A stretch of DNA of 64,000 nucleotides from Tolypothrix sp. PCC 7712 (GCF_025860405.1 NZ_CP063785.1:2914001-2978000); one strand, 5' to 3'. Counted from the stretch's first letter, positions 29,350 through 39,361 are shown. Translations and numbers: made by a program. The notes: generated by a model from the letters alone, not told the origin.

Positions 29350-29610
29350 CTATTGATTTTGGATTATTGAATCGGAATAATTATTGACAAACTCGTTGGC
29401 ACGAGCGCTTGGTACAAGTGTCCAGCCAGCCTTCAGCAATTTTTGATAAGTTGCCCAACCTTTAGAACCACCTGGTATTTTATAATCAGGAACAGCATAT
29501 TCCCTACAAGCGTTGTATGGCCGCCAAGGCTGATTAGGTGAAGCTTGCAAATGCAAAATTTTCTCCCCATCAGCACCTAAACTAGATAACCAGCACATTT
29601 GTCCTTGCAT
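29350..29610 (-). CDS. Small conserved hypothetical protein
   Basis: 86 residues from ATG 29610 (MQGQMCWLSSLGADGEK). This start is favoured by AAAGGAG six bases upstream; a start at 29643 would add eleven residues. It has many aromatic residues (QPWRPYNACREY, KGWATYQKLLKAGWTLVPS). I recognise the type as an unnamed cyanobacterial protein and cannot assign a function. It is convergent with ggt. Confidence 0.65.
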   Translation of the reverse strand: MQGQMCWLSSLGADGEKILHLQASPNQPWRPYNACREYAVPDYKIPGGSKGWATYQKLLKAGWTLVPSARANEFVNNYSDSIIQNQ

Positions 29611-30096
29611 GGTAAACTCCTTTGCTTTAAGCATATATTGCATATTTGCAGATTTTTGTCAATACCCACATCACCCTTTGGGATAATTTTTCTGCTTAAT
29701 TGCGATAGCTGTAAATTTCCTATTGGTTGAGAACAGATAATTACCCACAAGCCGTTAACCCAACGGACTTTTTCCGCAGGCCCATAGTAACAGAGTCAAC
29801 CAAGTCTTCTACTCTTCCTTGATATAGGGTGAAGTTTTTTTAATAGTACTTGCGGTTTTTGCTAGTGTATGTAGCAAGAGCTACTATTTGAAGTCACAAG
29901 TGATGGTTCACATATTTGTTTTTCTAGTCACACAAGTCGGAATTATTTATATTTGCTAATGTTAAAGCTGTGCAACCTTAGAGTTACGAGATAACTTTAC
30001 TTGGCTGTATCCTTACCACATCTGCGATTCAGCCGAGAGGAACAGCGAATTTAGCAGCTAGGATACTTGCCAGAAGTGGAATTAAAAATCAGGGTA
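29611..30096. other. Gene-free region
   Basis: About 485 bases with no gene or clear repeat that I can support. Confidence 0.5.
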
Positions 30097-30690
30097 TTAC
30101 AAAGATGGGGCATATAATTTATCGCCCACAATAGTACGAATTTCCCCGACTAACTGCTGATAGCTAGACTCAGACAAAACTGGTTCTGCTGCGGAGATAT
30201 CAATTGGTTGTGCTAAATCAATCCAAGACTTACAACCACCATATTGAGAAAGATAAGGAATTTCCTGTATTTTCGCGAGTTTATAAGTCCGCAGTAGGAG
30301 AATATACAAAGGTTGACGGGCTTTCCATTTTAAGCGATCGCTAATAAAATGCTCATTCCAAATATGGAAGGGAAGCAACTTGTTAACAGTTGACTCGTCC
30401 CTTACAGGTAAAATATCGGTAATTTCCGCCCAACTACCGATGCGAACCGTTTCCGGATGCCAGCCAGATGTAACTGGGCAAACAAGATTAGCATACTCAG
30501 ATTTAAGCAGAAAAGTTTGTTGATGCTCAAATGTAGGGTAGAGTAAAACCTGATGATGAGCAACTTGAAAAAGTCCATTTTGTTCATGGATACCGCCTTT
30601 GCGAAGCAACATAATCGTGTTGCCATTTTCTAAGGCATCAATAGCAACTGCCCATTCTTTGAGTGCATGAAAAGTTGTGGTCAAGTTCAT
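30097..30690 (-). CDS. DUF1802 family protein
   Basis: 197 residues. The family pattern is FHALKEWAVAIDALENGNTIMLLRKGGIHEQNGLF, an N-terminal ALKEW box followed by LLRKGGI; further along are FLLKSEYANLVCP and PLYILLLRTYKL. DUF1802 has no proven role. It is divergent from the aldo/keto reductase with 80 bases between, so the promoters may overlap. Confidence 0.85.
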   Translation of the reverse strand: MNLTTTFHALKEWAVAIDALENGNTIMLLRKGGIHEQNGLFQVAHHQVLLYPTFEHQQTFLLKSEYANLVCPVTSGWHPETVRIGSWAEITDILPVRDESTVNKLLPFHIWNEHFISDRLKWKARQPLYILLLRTYKLAKIQEIPYLSQYGGCKSWIDLAQPIDISAAEPVLSESSYQQLVGEIRTIVGDKLYAPSL

Positions 30691-30771
30691 GGATATCTAC
30701 TTTAACTCTGATTTAATTTCACGCTAATACCGTTACAGTTTGAAACTGTCCAGGGATATGAATTAGGAACT

Positions 30772-31731
30772 ATGGAAAAGCGAACTCTCGGAACATCAGA
30801 TGTCAAAATCACACCTATCTTAATGGGGACTTGGCAAGCTGGTAAAAGAATGTGGGTGGGTATTGAAGATGATGACTCTATTAAAACAATTCGAGTTGCA
30901 TTTGAGGCTGGAATTACCACAATTGATACGGCTGAGGTCTATGGTGATGGACACTCTGAACGCATTGTAGCTGAAGCTTTATCCGATGTGCGATCGCAAG
31001 TTGAGTACGCCACAAAAGTTTTTGCGAACCATCTTAAGTATGACCAAGTAATCGCCGCTTGCGAACGGTCTTTAAAAAATTTAAAAACTGACTACATAGA
31101 CCTATATCAAATTCATTGGCCATCTGGTGCTTTTAATACCGAAATAGTCCCAATTGAAGAGACTATGAAGGCTCTTAATTTCTTGAAAGAGCAAGGAAAA
31201 ATTCGCGCCATTGGAGTTTCTAATTTTTCTTGCGAGCAATTAGCAGAGGCTGCCCAATATGGCAGCATTGATAGTTTACAACCACCCTATTCTCTATTTT
31301 GGCGACCAGTAGAAAAAGAGTTAATGCCCTATTGTGTCGAACATCAAATTTCTATTCTTGCTTATTCACCTTTAGCCCAAGGATTATTAACAGGTAAATT
31401 TTCTCCCGGACATCAATTTGACCCAGCCGATAATCGTGCTAAAAATAGGCTATTTCAAGGTGAAAACTTTGAACGCGCCCAACAAGCTTTAGATAAACTA
31501 CGCCCCATAGCAGAAAGCCATAATGCTACCTTGGCTCAGTTAGCCCTAGCTTGGCTAATCGCTCAACCACAAACAAATGCGATCGCAGGTGCGCGTTATC
31601 CCCAACAAGCAAAAGATAACGCCGTGGCTGGAGAAATCAAACTTTCAGATGCAGAAATATCGGAAATCGATACTATTGGGCGCATCGTTACCGATCAACT
31701 CGATGAAAGTAAACTCATGTGGGAATGGTAA
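30772..31731 (+). CDS. Aldo/keto reductase
   Basis: 319 residues, a TIM-barrel NADPH oxidoreductase. The catalytic tetrad is visible: D and Y in TIDTAEVYGDGHSE, K in EYATKVF, and H in DLYQIHWP. The NADPH-binding part includes GARYPQQAKDNAVAG near the C-terminus. It belongs to the AKR group related to YajO/YdhF-type enzymes; the substrate is unknown. The frame is complete from ATG 30772. Confidence 0.92.
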   Translation: MEKRTLGTSDVKITPILMGTWQAGKRMWVGIEDDDSIKTIRVAFEAGITTIDTAEVYGDGHSERIVAEALSDVRSQVEYATKVFANHLKYDQVIAACERSLKNLKTDYIDLYQIHWPSGAFNTEIVPIEETMKALNFLKEQGKIRAIGVSNFSCEQLAEAAQYGSIDSLQPPYSLFWRPVEKELMPYCVEHQISILAYSPLAQGLLTGKFSPGHQFDPADNRAKNRLFQGENFERAQQALDKLRPIAESHNATLAQLALAWLIAQPQTNAIAGARYPQQAKDNAVAGEIKLSDAEISEIDTIGRIVTDQLDESKLMWEW

Positions 31732-32269
31732 CCCTTCCTAATACAAGGGTAGATGATTGCGATATACAAGGGTAGATGATTGCGATCGCTCCAAGCATGA
31801 CTGTCTTAGCCATATTCAGCATATAACTCTTCGGAAAGTCCGCTAAATTAGACTGCTTACAGAAGTTGGGAACAAGAGAAGGGGAAAAGTTTGGTATTTT
31901 CCCTTTCCCCTTCGCCTTTCACCTTTTCCCTTTGCCCACCTGCTGTTTCTAGTACCTCACTCAGAAAAGATTCGCTACATATCAACCATAGTTGTATACA
32001 AACTTCAATCTGTATTGCAGAATTAAACAAAACATCAACTTTAGTTAACAACAGTTTTCTCCTAATGCGAGGAGTGATATCTTGATATTCATAAGACACC
32101 AGATAACAAACAACCAAACCCAAAGGGCAAATGACTCGGTGTCTCCTGTCAGCAGCCCAAGCAAGTTTCAGCATATTCATAGTTAAGTGGCGTAAAGTCT
32201 TTTAACAAAAGGCAAAGCCAAATCCCAAAGCGGAAAAACGAAAAGTGCTGAAGTTGTTAGTTGTTAAGT
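31732..32269. other. Gene-poor region
   Basis: 31741-31790 contains a near-exact 25-bp direct duplication (ACAAGGGTAGATGATTGCGAT). 31870-31940 is rich in CCCTTTTCCCC repeats. A 107-codon minus-strand frame (31857-32180) starts plausibly but ends in repeat DNA; I do not call it. Confidence 0.45.
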
Positions 32270-32365
32270 CCACCTTAGTTGTTGATTTCTCCACCTACTT
32301 ATTAAAGTTAACGATTTGAAAACAGTGAATTCGAGCGAACCTGGTCACCAATGACCAGGTTTTTG
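32270..32365 (+). ncRNA. Candidate small RNA with terminator
   Basis: A non-coding stretch with TTTCTCCACC and GAAAACAGTGAATTCGAGCG ends in a textbook Rho-independent terminator (32338-32364). No plus-strand gene precedes it for 600 bases. The motif AACAGTGAATTCG reminds me of the cyanobacterial Yfr2/Cyano-1 type small RNAs, but I cannot verify this. The 5' end is a guess. Confidence 0.35.
32338..32364 (+). terminator. Rho-independent terminator
   Basis: AACCTGGTCA and TGACCAGGTT form a perfect 10-bp stem with a CCAA loop and a T tail. It faces plus-strand transcription. Confidence 0.8.
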
Positions 32366-32484
32366 AGTTTTATATCTAAATTAATCCGGCATATAAGCGC
32401 TTTTGAATGGTAATTTTCGTTAACTTAGGTAAAATTTCTCGCTAGGAATACAATAGACAAAAAATATCTAGCTGGGAGATTTGA

Positions 32485-33204
32485 ATGAGTATTAATAGGT
32501 GTTGGCAGAAAATTACTACAGCAATATTTATAACTTTACTCGCTGCATCATGTGTGCCAACTTCTAATAGAAGAATAGAGCAGACACAAGCCAATACGAC
32601 TCAAGAAAAAAAGGCACAACAAAATATTACCTATGGCGATTTAATTATAAAAGAGCAATCAGATTATCTGATGATTCCTGTAACTCTCCCCGGAGAATAT
32701 TTAGAAAAAGACAGCGATTATAGTATTTCGCGTTCTTCAGGTAGAGAAAACCAATTGTATAATTTTATTTTTTATCATAAACAAGATGGAGAAAGCCATC
32801 TGTTATTAAATAAAAAAGCGCTGATTAATAGCTACGAGTTTTTGGAAACCAAAATACCAGGTAAAACACCTACGCGATTTTGGTTATATAGAATTGTCGA
32901 GCAAGATACCAACGCTGATAAAAAACTCAACAGTACAGATGCGATCGCAGGTTATCTATCTGATTTATCAGGCAAAAATTTGCTGCAAATCACCCCGAAT
33001 AATACTCAAATTTTGAATTGGGTAATTGTCCCCAGCCAAAATGCTTTATTTATTAAAGTTATTAAAGACTCTGATAAGGATAAAAAATTTACAGCAAATG
33101 ATCAAACCAATTTTATGAGAGTCAATCTTGACAAACCAGCTATGGGCACGGAGATTATTAGCGATGCCATAGAGCAAGAAATAAAATCGCAGATTTTGAA
33201 GTAA
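32485..33204 (+). CDS. Lipoprotein with two calcium-loop-like motifs
   Basis: 239 residues. A signal peptide ends in the lipobox LAASC, so the mature protein is a lipid-anchored envelope protein. The mature part is mixed alpha/beta. Two Asp-rich loops resemble EF-hand or dockerin-type calcium loops: DTNADKKLNSTDA and DSDKDKKFTANDQ. No family name is known to me. A GGGAG ribosome site sits before ATG 32485. The upstream terminator separates it from earlier transcripts. Confidence 0.75.
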   Translation: MSINRCWQKITTAIFITLLAASCVPTSNRRIEQTQANTTQEKKAQQNITYGDLIIKEQSDYLMIPVTLPGEYLEKDSDYSISRSSGRENQLYNFIFYHKQDGESHLLLNKKALINSYEFLETKIPGKTPTRFWLYRIVEQDTNADKKLNSTDAIAGYLSDLSGKNLLQITPNNTQILNWVIVPSQNALFIKVIKDSDKDKKFTANDQTNFMRVNLDKPAMGTEIISDAIEQEIKSQILK

Positions 33205-33291
33205 GCTCAACAATACCTATTAGGGTTCATATTTGATTGCTGAAATGCGTGTAGGGTGGAATACGACTTAACTTAAGCAAAGTTGCGTTTC

Positions 33292-33324
33292 AGATCCCCG
33301 ACTTTTCCAAAAAGTCGGGGATCT
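33292..33324. repeat. GATCCCCGACTT hairpin repeat
   Basis: Perfect 15-bp arms AGATCCCCGACTTTT and AAAAGTCGGGGATCT with loop CCA. Same family as 10487-10519. It may terminate the lipoprotein transcript. Confidence 0.8.
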
Positions 33325-33603
33325 AAATCTCGCGAAAGTCAGCCAAATTTACCTTTAAGGCGTATTAATTCCTATATCTATATATAAACTGGAAAATTAT
33401 CTCCTCTATTCCCCTAGTTCTTCTGCTTTCTTCTTCTACACTTCATCACTCACGTTGAATTCTGAATCAAAAACCTTGGAGGGAAGAATCAGCTAGCTTC
33501 ATAATGAAGCGAGTACACACTCCTTAGTAATTAATACTTATTTATTTCCTGTATTCTGCTTCGTTACAAGATATCTCACCTTGGACATAATCACGAATCT
33601 AAC

Positions 33604-33629
33604 CAAAAAGGTGGCACAGCCGCCTTTTT
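33604..33629 (+). terminator. Rho-independent terminator before ndhD
   Basis: AAAAAGGTGGC, loop ACA, GCCGCC then TTTTTT. No gene lies directly upstream, so it may end a short leader RNA or act in attenuation ahead of ndhD. Confidence 0.7.
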
Positions 33630-33862
33630 TATGGAATTTTCACATTCCCTATAAATATTTAAATCAAATAAATAGAAAGATTCACCCCACATTGACGTTG
33701 CAAAACTTTACAATTAGAATGGTGGACGGCAAAACGAATGAGTATTTATCTCTACCAAAATCTAAAGATTTGCTAGTATAGGGATAAATTACGTTTACAA
33801 AAGTACAAATTGGTTCATATACTGCAATTAAAAGCAAAAACGCAAAACGATTGTCATAAGTG

Positions 33863-35476
33863 ATGAGTCCTATTCAAGTTCCTTGGCTAACCGCCATAAT
33901 TCTCTTGCCCCTGATGGCATCAATAGCCATCCCCTTTATCCCCGATAAAGAAGGTAAAACAGTCCGCTGGTATGGTTTAGGAGTAGCGCTAGCAGACTTT
34001 GCACTAATGATTTATGCCTTTTGGCATAACTATGACTTTCAAAATTCAAGTTTCCAACTAGTAGAAAAATATTCTTGGGTACCACAGTTAGGTTTGAATT
34101 GGTCTGTAGCAGTTGATGGCTTGTCAATGCCTTTAGTGTTACTTACCGGTTTAATTAATACCCTAGCGATTTTCGCGGCTTGGAAAGTAACCAACAAGCC
34201 GCGTTTATTTTATGGATTAATGCTGGTGATGTACAGCGCCCAGCTGGGTGTGTTTGTCGCTCAAGATTTACTATTGTTCTTCTTAATGTGGGAAATCGAG
34301 TTGGTACCTGTGTACCTGCTGATTTCTATTTGGGGTGGACAAAACCGCCGCTATGCTGCAACTAAGTTTATTCTCTACACTGCTGCTGCATCAATATTTA
34401 TATTAGTAGCTGGTTTTGCAATGGCATTCTCTGGAGATACCGTCAGCTTTGATATGGCGACTCTGGGAATGAAGAATTATTCTCAAGCTTTGGAATTATT
34501 AGTTTACGCAGGTTTTTTAATTGCCTTTGGTGTCAAACTACCAATTTTCCCTCTACATACTTGGCTACCTGATGCACATGGTGAAGCATCTGCACCTGGT
34601 TCCATGATTTTGGCTGGTGTGCTGCTGAAGATGGGTGGTTATGCATTAATTCGCTTCAACATTGAAATGCTACCTAATGCCCATGTTATTTTTGCACCAG
34701 TGTTAGCAATCTTAGGTGTAGTAAATATTGTTTACGGTGCTTGTTGCGCCTTTGCTCAAACTAACCTCAAACGTCGATTGGCTTACTCTTCAATTGCTCA
34801 TATGGGGTTTGTGTTAATTGGGATTGCTTCCTATACAGAAATTGGGATCAGCGGCGCTGTTCTCCAGATGATTTCTCACGGTTTAATTGCTGCTAGCTTG
34901 TTCTTCTTGTCTGGTGTGACTTACGAACGTACCCACACCTTGATGATGGACAAAATGGGCGGTATGGGTAAAGTAATGCCCCGCACCTTCGCTTTATTTA
35001 CAGCCGGTTCAATGGCTTCTCTAGCTTTACCTGGAATGAGTGGCTTTGTCGGTGAATTGATGGTGTTCTTGGGTATTGCTAGCAGCGATGTTTACAGTTC
35101 TAGCTTTAAAGTTGTAGTTGTACTACTGTCAGCAGTAGGCGTAATTTTAACTCCGATTTACTTACTGTCGATGTTGCGTCAAGTGTTCTACGGTAAGCAA
35201 ACCGAAGAGTTACATTTAGATAACTTCATCCCTGATGTTAAACCCCGCGAACTGTTTATCACCGCTTGTCTTTTAGTTCCCATCATCGGCATTGGTTTGT
35301 ATCCCAAATTAATCACTCAAACTTATGATGTGAAGACAGTAGAAGTAGCTGCTCATGCACGCCAAGTTCTACCAGTTGTGGCTCATCAACAACCATCTAA
35401 TCTCTACTCACGTCTGTTTAAAGCTCCAACATTAGCTGCTTCTCAAGTAGAAAGTTTGGTTAATATTACTGAGTAA
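33863..35476 (+). CDS. ndhD: NDH-1 subunit 4 (NdhD)
   Basis: 537 residues from ATG 33863 ([12 protein letters not shown]); a GTG lies just before. It is the proton-pumping membrane subunit of the thylakoid NDH-1 complex used in respiration and cyclic electron flow. About 14 membrane helices are evident. The Mrp-like core has [12 protein letters not shown] with the functional Glu, [21 protein letters not shown] with the conserved Lys and the proton-channel region, and [11 protein letters not shown]. It is of the D1/D2 type rather than the CO2-uptake D3/D4 type as far as I can judge. Its 3' end is duplicated at 37139. Confidence 0.92.
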   Translation: MSPIQVPWLTAIILLPLMASIAIPFIPDKEGKTVRWYGLGVALADFALMIYAFWHNYDFQNSSFQLVEKYSWVPQLGLNWSVAVDGLSMPLVLLTGLINTLAIFAAWKVTNKPRLFYGLMLVMYSAQLGVFVAQDLLLFFLMWEIELVPVYLLISIWGGQNRRYAATKFILYTAAASIFILVAGFAMAFSGDTVSFDMATLGMKNYSQALELLVYAGFLIAFGVKLPIFPLHTWLPDAHGEASAPGSMILAGVLLKMGGYALIRFNIEMLPNAHVIFAPVLAILGVVNIVYGACCAFAQTNLKRRLAYSSIAHMGFVLIGIASYTEIGISGAVLQMISHGLIAASLFFLSGVTYERTHTLMMDKMGGMGKVMPRTFALFTAGSMASLALPGMSGFVGELMVFLGIASSDVYSSSFKVVVVLLSAVGVILTPIYLLSMLRQVFYGKQTEELHLDNFIPDVKPRELFITACLLVPIIGIGLYPKLITQTYDVKTVEVAAHARQVLPVVAHQQPSNLYSRLFKAPTLAASQVESLVNITE

Positions 35477-35553
35477 TTATATTTTTCTCTAAGGGTGCTG
35501 CAAGTAAATTCTAAATATGAGGGGATTAGAGGGGTGGTTGCGAAACTGCCCCT
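35025..35553. repeat. ndhD 3' duplication, copy A (in the intact gene)
   Basis: Matches 37139-37667 over 529 bases without gaps, offset 2114. I count 13-14 differences by eye. The match includes 77 bases past the stop codon. Confidence 0.9.
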
Positions 35554-35558
35554 CTAAT
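35525..35558 (+). terminator. Stem-loop after ndhD
   Basis: ATTAGAGGGG and CCCCTCTAAT form a 10-bp stem around 14 bases, 50 bases past the ndhD stop. It lacks a strong T run. Confidence 0.5.
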
Positions 35559-35689
35559 GTTTATTAGCCTACTATTAGCTAGAAAATGAAGGTTAGGGAT
35601 TAGGGGCTTGAGAAAAAAAGATTCTCATGTTTAGTTGTAGGTTTTTATTATGAAGAGCTAATTTGTAATAGCGCTAAAAAATTAATTTA

Positions 35690-36379
35690 CTATGTGTACC
35701 GCACTTGAATATCTGGTATTTTAATACGACCGCCAAAATTAACTGTAACTTTAATAATTCCATAACCCCCTGGACGTGGATTAATAGAATCGTATCTCAC
35801 AAGTACTCCATTATCTGATGCTGTATTTGCGTAAGTTGTCAAGCTAGTTTCCTCAGACCAGTTATGCCAATTGTCATATTCTTTGTATCTTGGTAGAACC
35901 ACTGACTGAACTTCGCTTGGGGTCATTTTCTCGTGTTCTCGAAGATAACGAGCAGTAACAGCCATACCAATACTTACTGGCCCTGCAAACGCCGAACTTC
36001 TACCTCCATCTTTTTTAGGAAAACAAAAACCGACATTGTAGCCTAATTTTTCTTGTTGTTGTGCCGCAAAAATGTAATTGTACTCAGATTCATTCACTGT
36101 TGCAACTACAACATTAGTAAAACTTCTTGATAAGAACTTACGCTGTGCCAGTTGTGCATCTAGTCTTTCATCATACCATTTTTGAGTATGTCCTCCCCAA
36201 ACATTGCGAACATAACCAAAAGCTCCTCGCATCAAAAAGCTAAAAGCTGTATCCATGAGTGCAGATCTTAAAAGAATACCTAAAAAAGCATCTGCTTTTT
36301 GAGAATTTATTAATCCTAAATTCACCAAAAAACATGAACCACCAAGTGCAGTATACCTGATTATTTCTCTACGCTTCAT
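35690..36379 (-). CDS. Hypothetical exported protein
   Basis: 229 residues. The N-terminus MKRREIIRYTALGGSCFLVNLG looks like a signal or twin-arginine-like leader with a hydrophobic stretch. The mature part has WYDERLDAQLAQRKFLSR, GGRSSAFAGPVSIGMAVTARYLRE and an all-beta C-terminus (IKVTVNFGGRIKIPDIQVRY). No known family. It starts 15 bases after the stop of the gene at 36395-37045, so the two are an operon. Both lie between the duplicated ndhD ends, so they are probably a recent arrival. Confidence 0.6.
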   Translation of the reverse strand: MKRREIIRYTALGGSCFLVNLGLINSQKADAFLGILLRSALMDTAFSFLMRGAFGYVRNVWGGHTQKWYDERLDAQLAQRKFLSRSFTNVVVATVNESEYNYIFAAQQQEKLGYNVGFCFPKKDGGRSSAFAGPVSIGMAVTARYLREHEKMTPSEVQSVVLPRYKEYDNWHNWSEETSLTTYANTASDNGVLVRYDSINPRPGGYGIIKVTVNFGGRIKIPDIQVRYT

Positions 36380-36394
36380 ATCTATAATCTACAG

Positions 36395-37045
36395 TTATTC
36401 CAAAACATCTTCAAAGATATATAATCCAGGGCATTTAGCATTTTTATGTGTAACGCCAAAACACTCTACTTCAAAAGCAATAGTCCGTTTATTTTTGATG
36501 TTAAGAGGTACTCTCCATATCTCACCTTTTCTCACAACTTGTTGAACCACAAGTTGATTATCTAGAAATATTGATAAATTTACGTATGAATTTCTTACAG
36601 CTTCCCAATTAAAATTTTTATTTTGAAAGCCAAATGATAAAGTCAAAGTGCTAAATTTAGAAGGTTTATCTAATGGTGACAATCTACAAGTAACAGGTGA
36701 TGTATTATTGGGTGCAAACCCTCTCTTTTCACCAAAATATATAGCTCCCAAATATGCAACTGCTCTCAACAAATCTCTTCCTACAGCAACATCATAGTTA
36801 ATGGCAGTATATTTTGGATCATTACCCGAATCTGTTTGTTCTACTTGCAGACATCTTTTCTCCCCTAAAGATGCAAAATTTGAATTTCTACGTTGTTGTG
36901 AATATGTTTTATCTGCAAAAGAAGCGATTAATATTGTTGCAAGTAGACATGAAATAAGCTGCCGATTATTGGTTTTTTTTAATAAAGTTTTAATGCTGTT
37001 AAGCTTAAATTTTTTTGCTGTACCATTTTGCCAATAAGATATCAT
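36395..37045 (-). CDS. Hypothetical secreted protein
   Basis: 216 residues. A hydrophobic signal segment (LISCLLATILIASFADKTYS) sits at about residues 30-49, so a later start may be the true one; the N-terminal 29 residues are basic. The mature part is rich in beta strands with cysteines in EKRCLQVEQ, VTCRLSPLD and VECFGVTHKNAKCPG. No function is known. It is first in a two-gene unit with 35690-36379. The DNA is AT-richer than ndhD. Confidence 0.58.
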   Translation of the reverse strand: MISYWQNGTAKKFKLNSIKTLLKKTNNRQLISCLLATILIASFADKTYSQQRRNSNFASLGEKRCLQVEQTDSGNDPKYTAINYDVAVGRDLLRAVAYLGAIYFGEKRGFAPNNTSPVTCRLSPLDKPSKFSTLTLSFGFQNKNFNWEAVRNSYVNLSIFLDNQLVVQQVVRKGEIWRVPLNIKNKRTIAFEVECFGVTHKNAKCPGLYIFEDVLE

Positions 37046-37138
37046 ATTTTAACAGTGATTGTCAGTTTATTTGCAATGCATAAATTCTATTTTGTAAAAA
37101 AATAAAATATGAGTCATCAGTATTTTCTCGTAATATCA

Positions 37139-37667
37139 CTTTGCCTGGAATGAGTAGCTTTGTTGGCGAATTGATGGTGTTCTTGGGTATTGCTAGCAGC
37201 GATGTTTACAGTTCTAGCTTTAAGGTTGTAGTTGTACTCCTGTCAGCTGTAGGGGTAATTTTAACTCCGATTTACTTACTGTCAATGTTGCGTCAAGTGT
37301 TCTACGGTAAGCAAACCGAAGAGTTACATTTAGATAACTTCATTCCTGATGTTAAACCCCGCGAACTGTTTATCACCGCTTGTCTTTTAGTTCCCATCAT
37401 CGGAATTGGTTTGTATCCCAAGTTAATCACTCAAACTTATGATGTGAAGACAGTAGAAGTAGCTGCTCATGCACGCCAAGTTCTACCAGTTGTAGCTCAT
37501 CAACAACCATCTAATCTCTACTCACGTCTGTTTAAAGCTCCAACATTAGCTGCTTCTCAAGTAGAAAGTTTGGTTAATATTACTGAGTAATTATATTTTT
37601 CTCTAAGGGTGCTGCAAGTAAATTCTAAATATGAGGGGATTAGAGGGGTGGTTACGAAACTGCCCCT
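37139..37667 (+). pseudogene. Duplicated 3' end of ndhD, copy B
   Basis: It encodes the last 149 residues of NdhD ([13 protein letters not shown] to VNITE) and the trailer, with no start region. In the coding part I count 12 differences from the intact gene. Eleven are synonymous and one changes G to S (GMSGF to GMSSF). That pattern means both copies were under protein-level selection while they diverged. So copy B is probably the end of a formerly complete ndhD from a relative or paralogue, not a fresh copy. Confidence 0.88.
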
Positions 37668-37869
37668 ATAATTTTGACTGAAAATAAAGCGATCGCATTT
37701 AAGTTGTGCTCAATCCTAGCTAGGGTTGAAAATGCGATCGCCTATATTAAAGTAGATTGGGTAAAGGGAAAAGGGCAAAGGGGAAGGGTTTAAAGCCTTT
37801 ACCCTTTTCCCCTTAACCTTTCCCCACCTGTTAACAAGACTTTGGCAGAAACTGGTATAGTTTCATCCT
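37668..37869. terminator. Inverted GGGAAAAGGG / CCCTTTTCCCC region
   Basis: 37757-37793 (GGGTAAAGGGAAAAGGG...) faces 37798-37828 (CCTTTACCCTTTTCCCC). It precedes the 3' end of the P450 gene on the other strand and may terminate both directions. An HIP1 inverted pair is at 37688-37741. Confidence 0.45.
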
Positions 37870-39240
37870 TTAAATGCTACTTGACTCTAAAGCGCGAGAT
37901 GGTAGCTGATGTTGTTTTTTCGCCACCATTTGAATGCTGCGATTTGGCCCTGTAACCAAACCACGACGTTTCGGACGTACTTCACCATTATCTATTAGGG
38001 CTAATTCCCAACTTGAGAGGATTTTTGCTAAAACTATTTTCATTTCAAATTGGGCAAATGCCATACCTATACAGCGTCTTGCACCACCACCAAAAGGCAA
38101 AAATTCGTAAGGTGAAAATTGACGTTCTAAAAAGCGTTCTGGTTTAAATTGCTGATGTTGTGGATATAAATCTTCGCGTTGATGGGTGAGATAAATGGAA
38201 CCAAGTACGACTGTACCGGGTTCTAGGTTATGACCGCACAAAGATACTGGTGTTTTTACTACCCGTGGGAAGGTTAGCATCCCCACTGGATAAATCCGCA
38301 AGGCTTCAGAGCAAACAGCGCTGAGATATGGTGATTTAAAAACGCTACTGGGGTCTGGATTCTCACCCAAACTATCGAGTTCTTGTAGTAGTTTTTGCTG
38401 AACAGAAGGTGATTTATGAATCCAGTACAATGCCCAGGTAAGGGCTGTAGCTGTGGTTTCATGTCCGGCTGTCAACAGAGTCATTAATTCATCGCGCAAT
38501 TCCTCATCAGTCATGGCTTCACCCGCTTCATCTCGCGCCGCCATGAGTAAGCTGAGGATATCTGTACGCGAAGAATCGGGATTTTCGCGCCGTTCCTGAA
38601 TTTCTTCGTTGAGGAGTTGATGAACGCGCTGTTTGCGGCGCAGAAATCTTCCCCAAGAACTGCGGGGGCCAAAATCTAGACGCAGAGCCGGAAAATAAAG
38701 TTCAACTACCCTTAAGGGAGAACTTTCATTGAGCATAGTAGCTAAAATTTCTTCTAACTCTTCGGCGCGAGGCCCTGCGTATAATCCAAATACAGCTTGC
38801 ATAATCACCCGCATGGTAATTTTTTGCATCGCTGACCTGACACAGAAGGGTTGATCTATCTGCCATTGGCTAATTACTTCTTGTGTGACATCGTTAATTA
38901 CCTGGCCGTAGGTTCGCATTCTATCACCGTGAAACGGCGGCATTAATAACTGGCGTTGACGGCGATGTACTTCTCCACTAACTGTAATGACAGAATTTTT
39001 GCCTAGCATTGGTTCAAATACTGTGTTCCAATCGCTAGGGGCTGCAAATTCCTTAGTATCGCTAGTCAAAATTTGCTGTAGCGCTTGGGGATTGCTGACA
39101 AACACCACAGGCGGATTTAACTGCATAGTGAAAATATCGCCATAGCGTTTAGCACAGGCTTCCATAAACGCCATTGGCTGGAAAATCCACTGAAGCATTT
39201 GGACAAACGCTGGAGATTGCGGGCCGTTTGGTAGTTTCAT
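37870..39240 (-). CDS. Cytochrome P450, CYP110-like
   Basis: 456 residues. The oxygen-binding I helix has TAGHETTATA, the K helix has EALRIYP (ExxR), and the heme loop is FLPFGGGARRCIGMAFA with the cysteine ligand. It begins LPNGPQSPAF without a membrane anchor, typical of cyanobacterial CYP110 members, which hydroxylate fatty acids or terpenoids. The frame is complete. It is divergent from the integrase gene; the left core site of the integrative element lies 122 bases upstream of its start codon, so the element may affect its promoter. Confidence 0.92.
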   Translation of the reverse strand: MKLPNGPQSPAFVQMLQWIFQPMAFMEACAKRYGDIFTMQLNPPVVFVSNPQALQQILTSDTKEFAAPSDWNTVFEPMLGKNSVITVSGEVHRRQRQLLMPPFHGDRMRTYGQVINDVTQEVISQWQIDQPFCVRSAMQKITMRVIMQAVFGLYAGPRAEELEEILATMLNESSPLRVVELYFPALRLDFGPRSSWGRFLRRKQRVHQLLNEEIQERRENPDSSRTDILSLLMAARDEAGEAMTDEELRDELMTLLTAGHETTATALTWALYWIHKSPSVQQKLLQELDSLGENPDPSSVFKSPYLSAVCSEALRIYPVGMLTFPRVVKTPVSLCGHNLEPGTVVLGSIYLTHQREDLYPQHQQFKPERFLERQFSPYEFLPFGGGARRCIGMAFAQFEMKIVLAKILSSWELALIDNGEVRPKRRGLVTGPNRSIQMVAKKQHQLPSRALESSSI

Positions 39241-39361
39241 AGGCTTGGTTTTGTGGTTTATTTCTGTTTTGCCAATTCAGAACCCAGAAAAAAATTAAAT
39301 TTTTCTGAATGACTCATAGAAGCTGCTTATCTTTGGGTTGCGAAAGTGCAATAAACTGTTA

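Larger units (their letters stand above)
33205..33862. other. Upstream region of ndhD
   Basis: About 660 bases without a supportable gene. It holds the hairpin repeat at 33292-33324 and a terminator at 33604-33629. ndhF, often next to ndhD, is not present here. Confidence 0.6.

Noticed and set aside
31857..32180. 107-codon minus-strand frame
   Set aside because: Its last third is translated GGGAAAAGG-type repeat; no homology recognised and no clear ribosome site.
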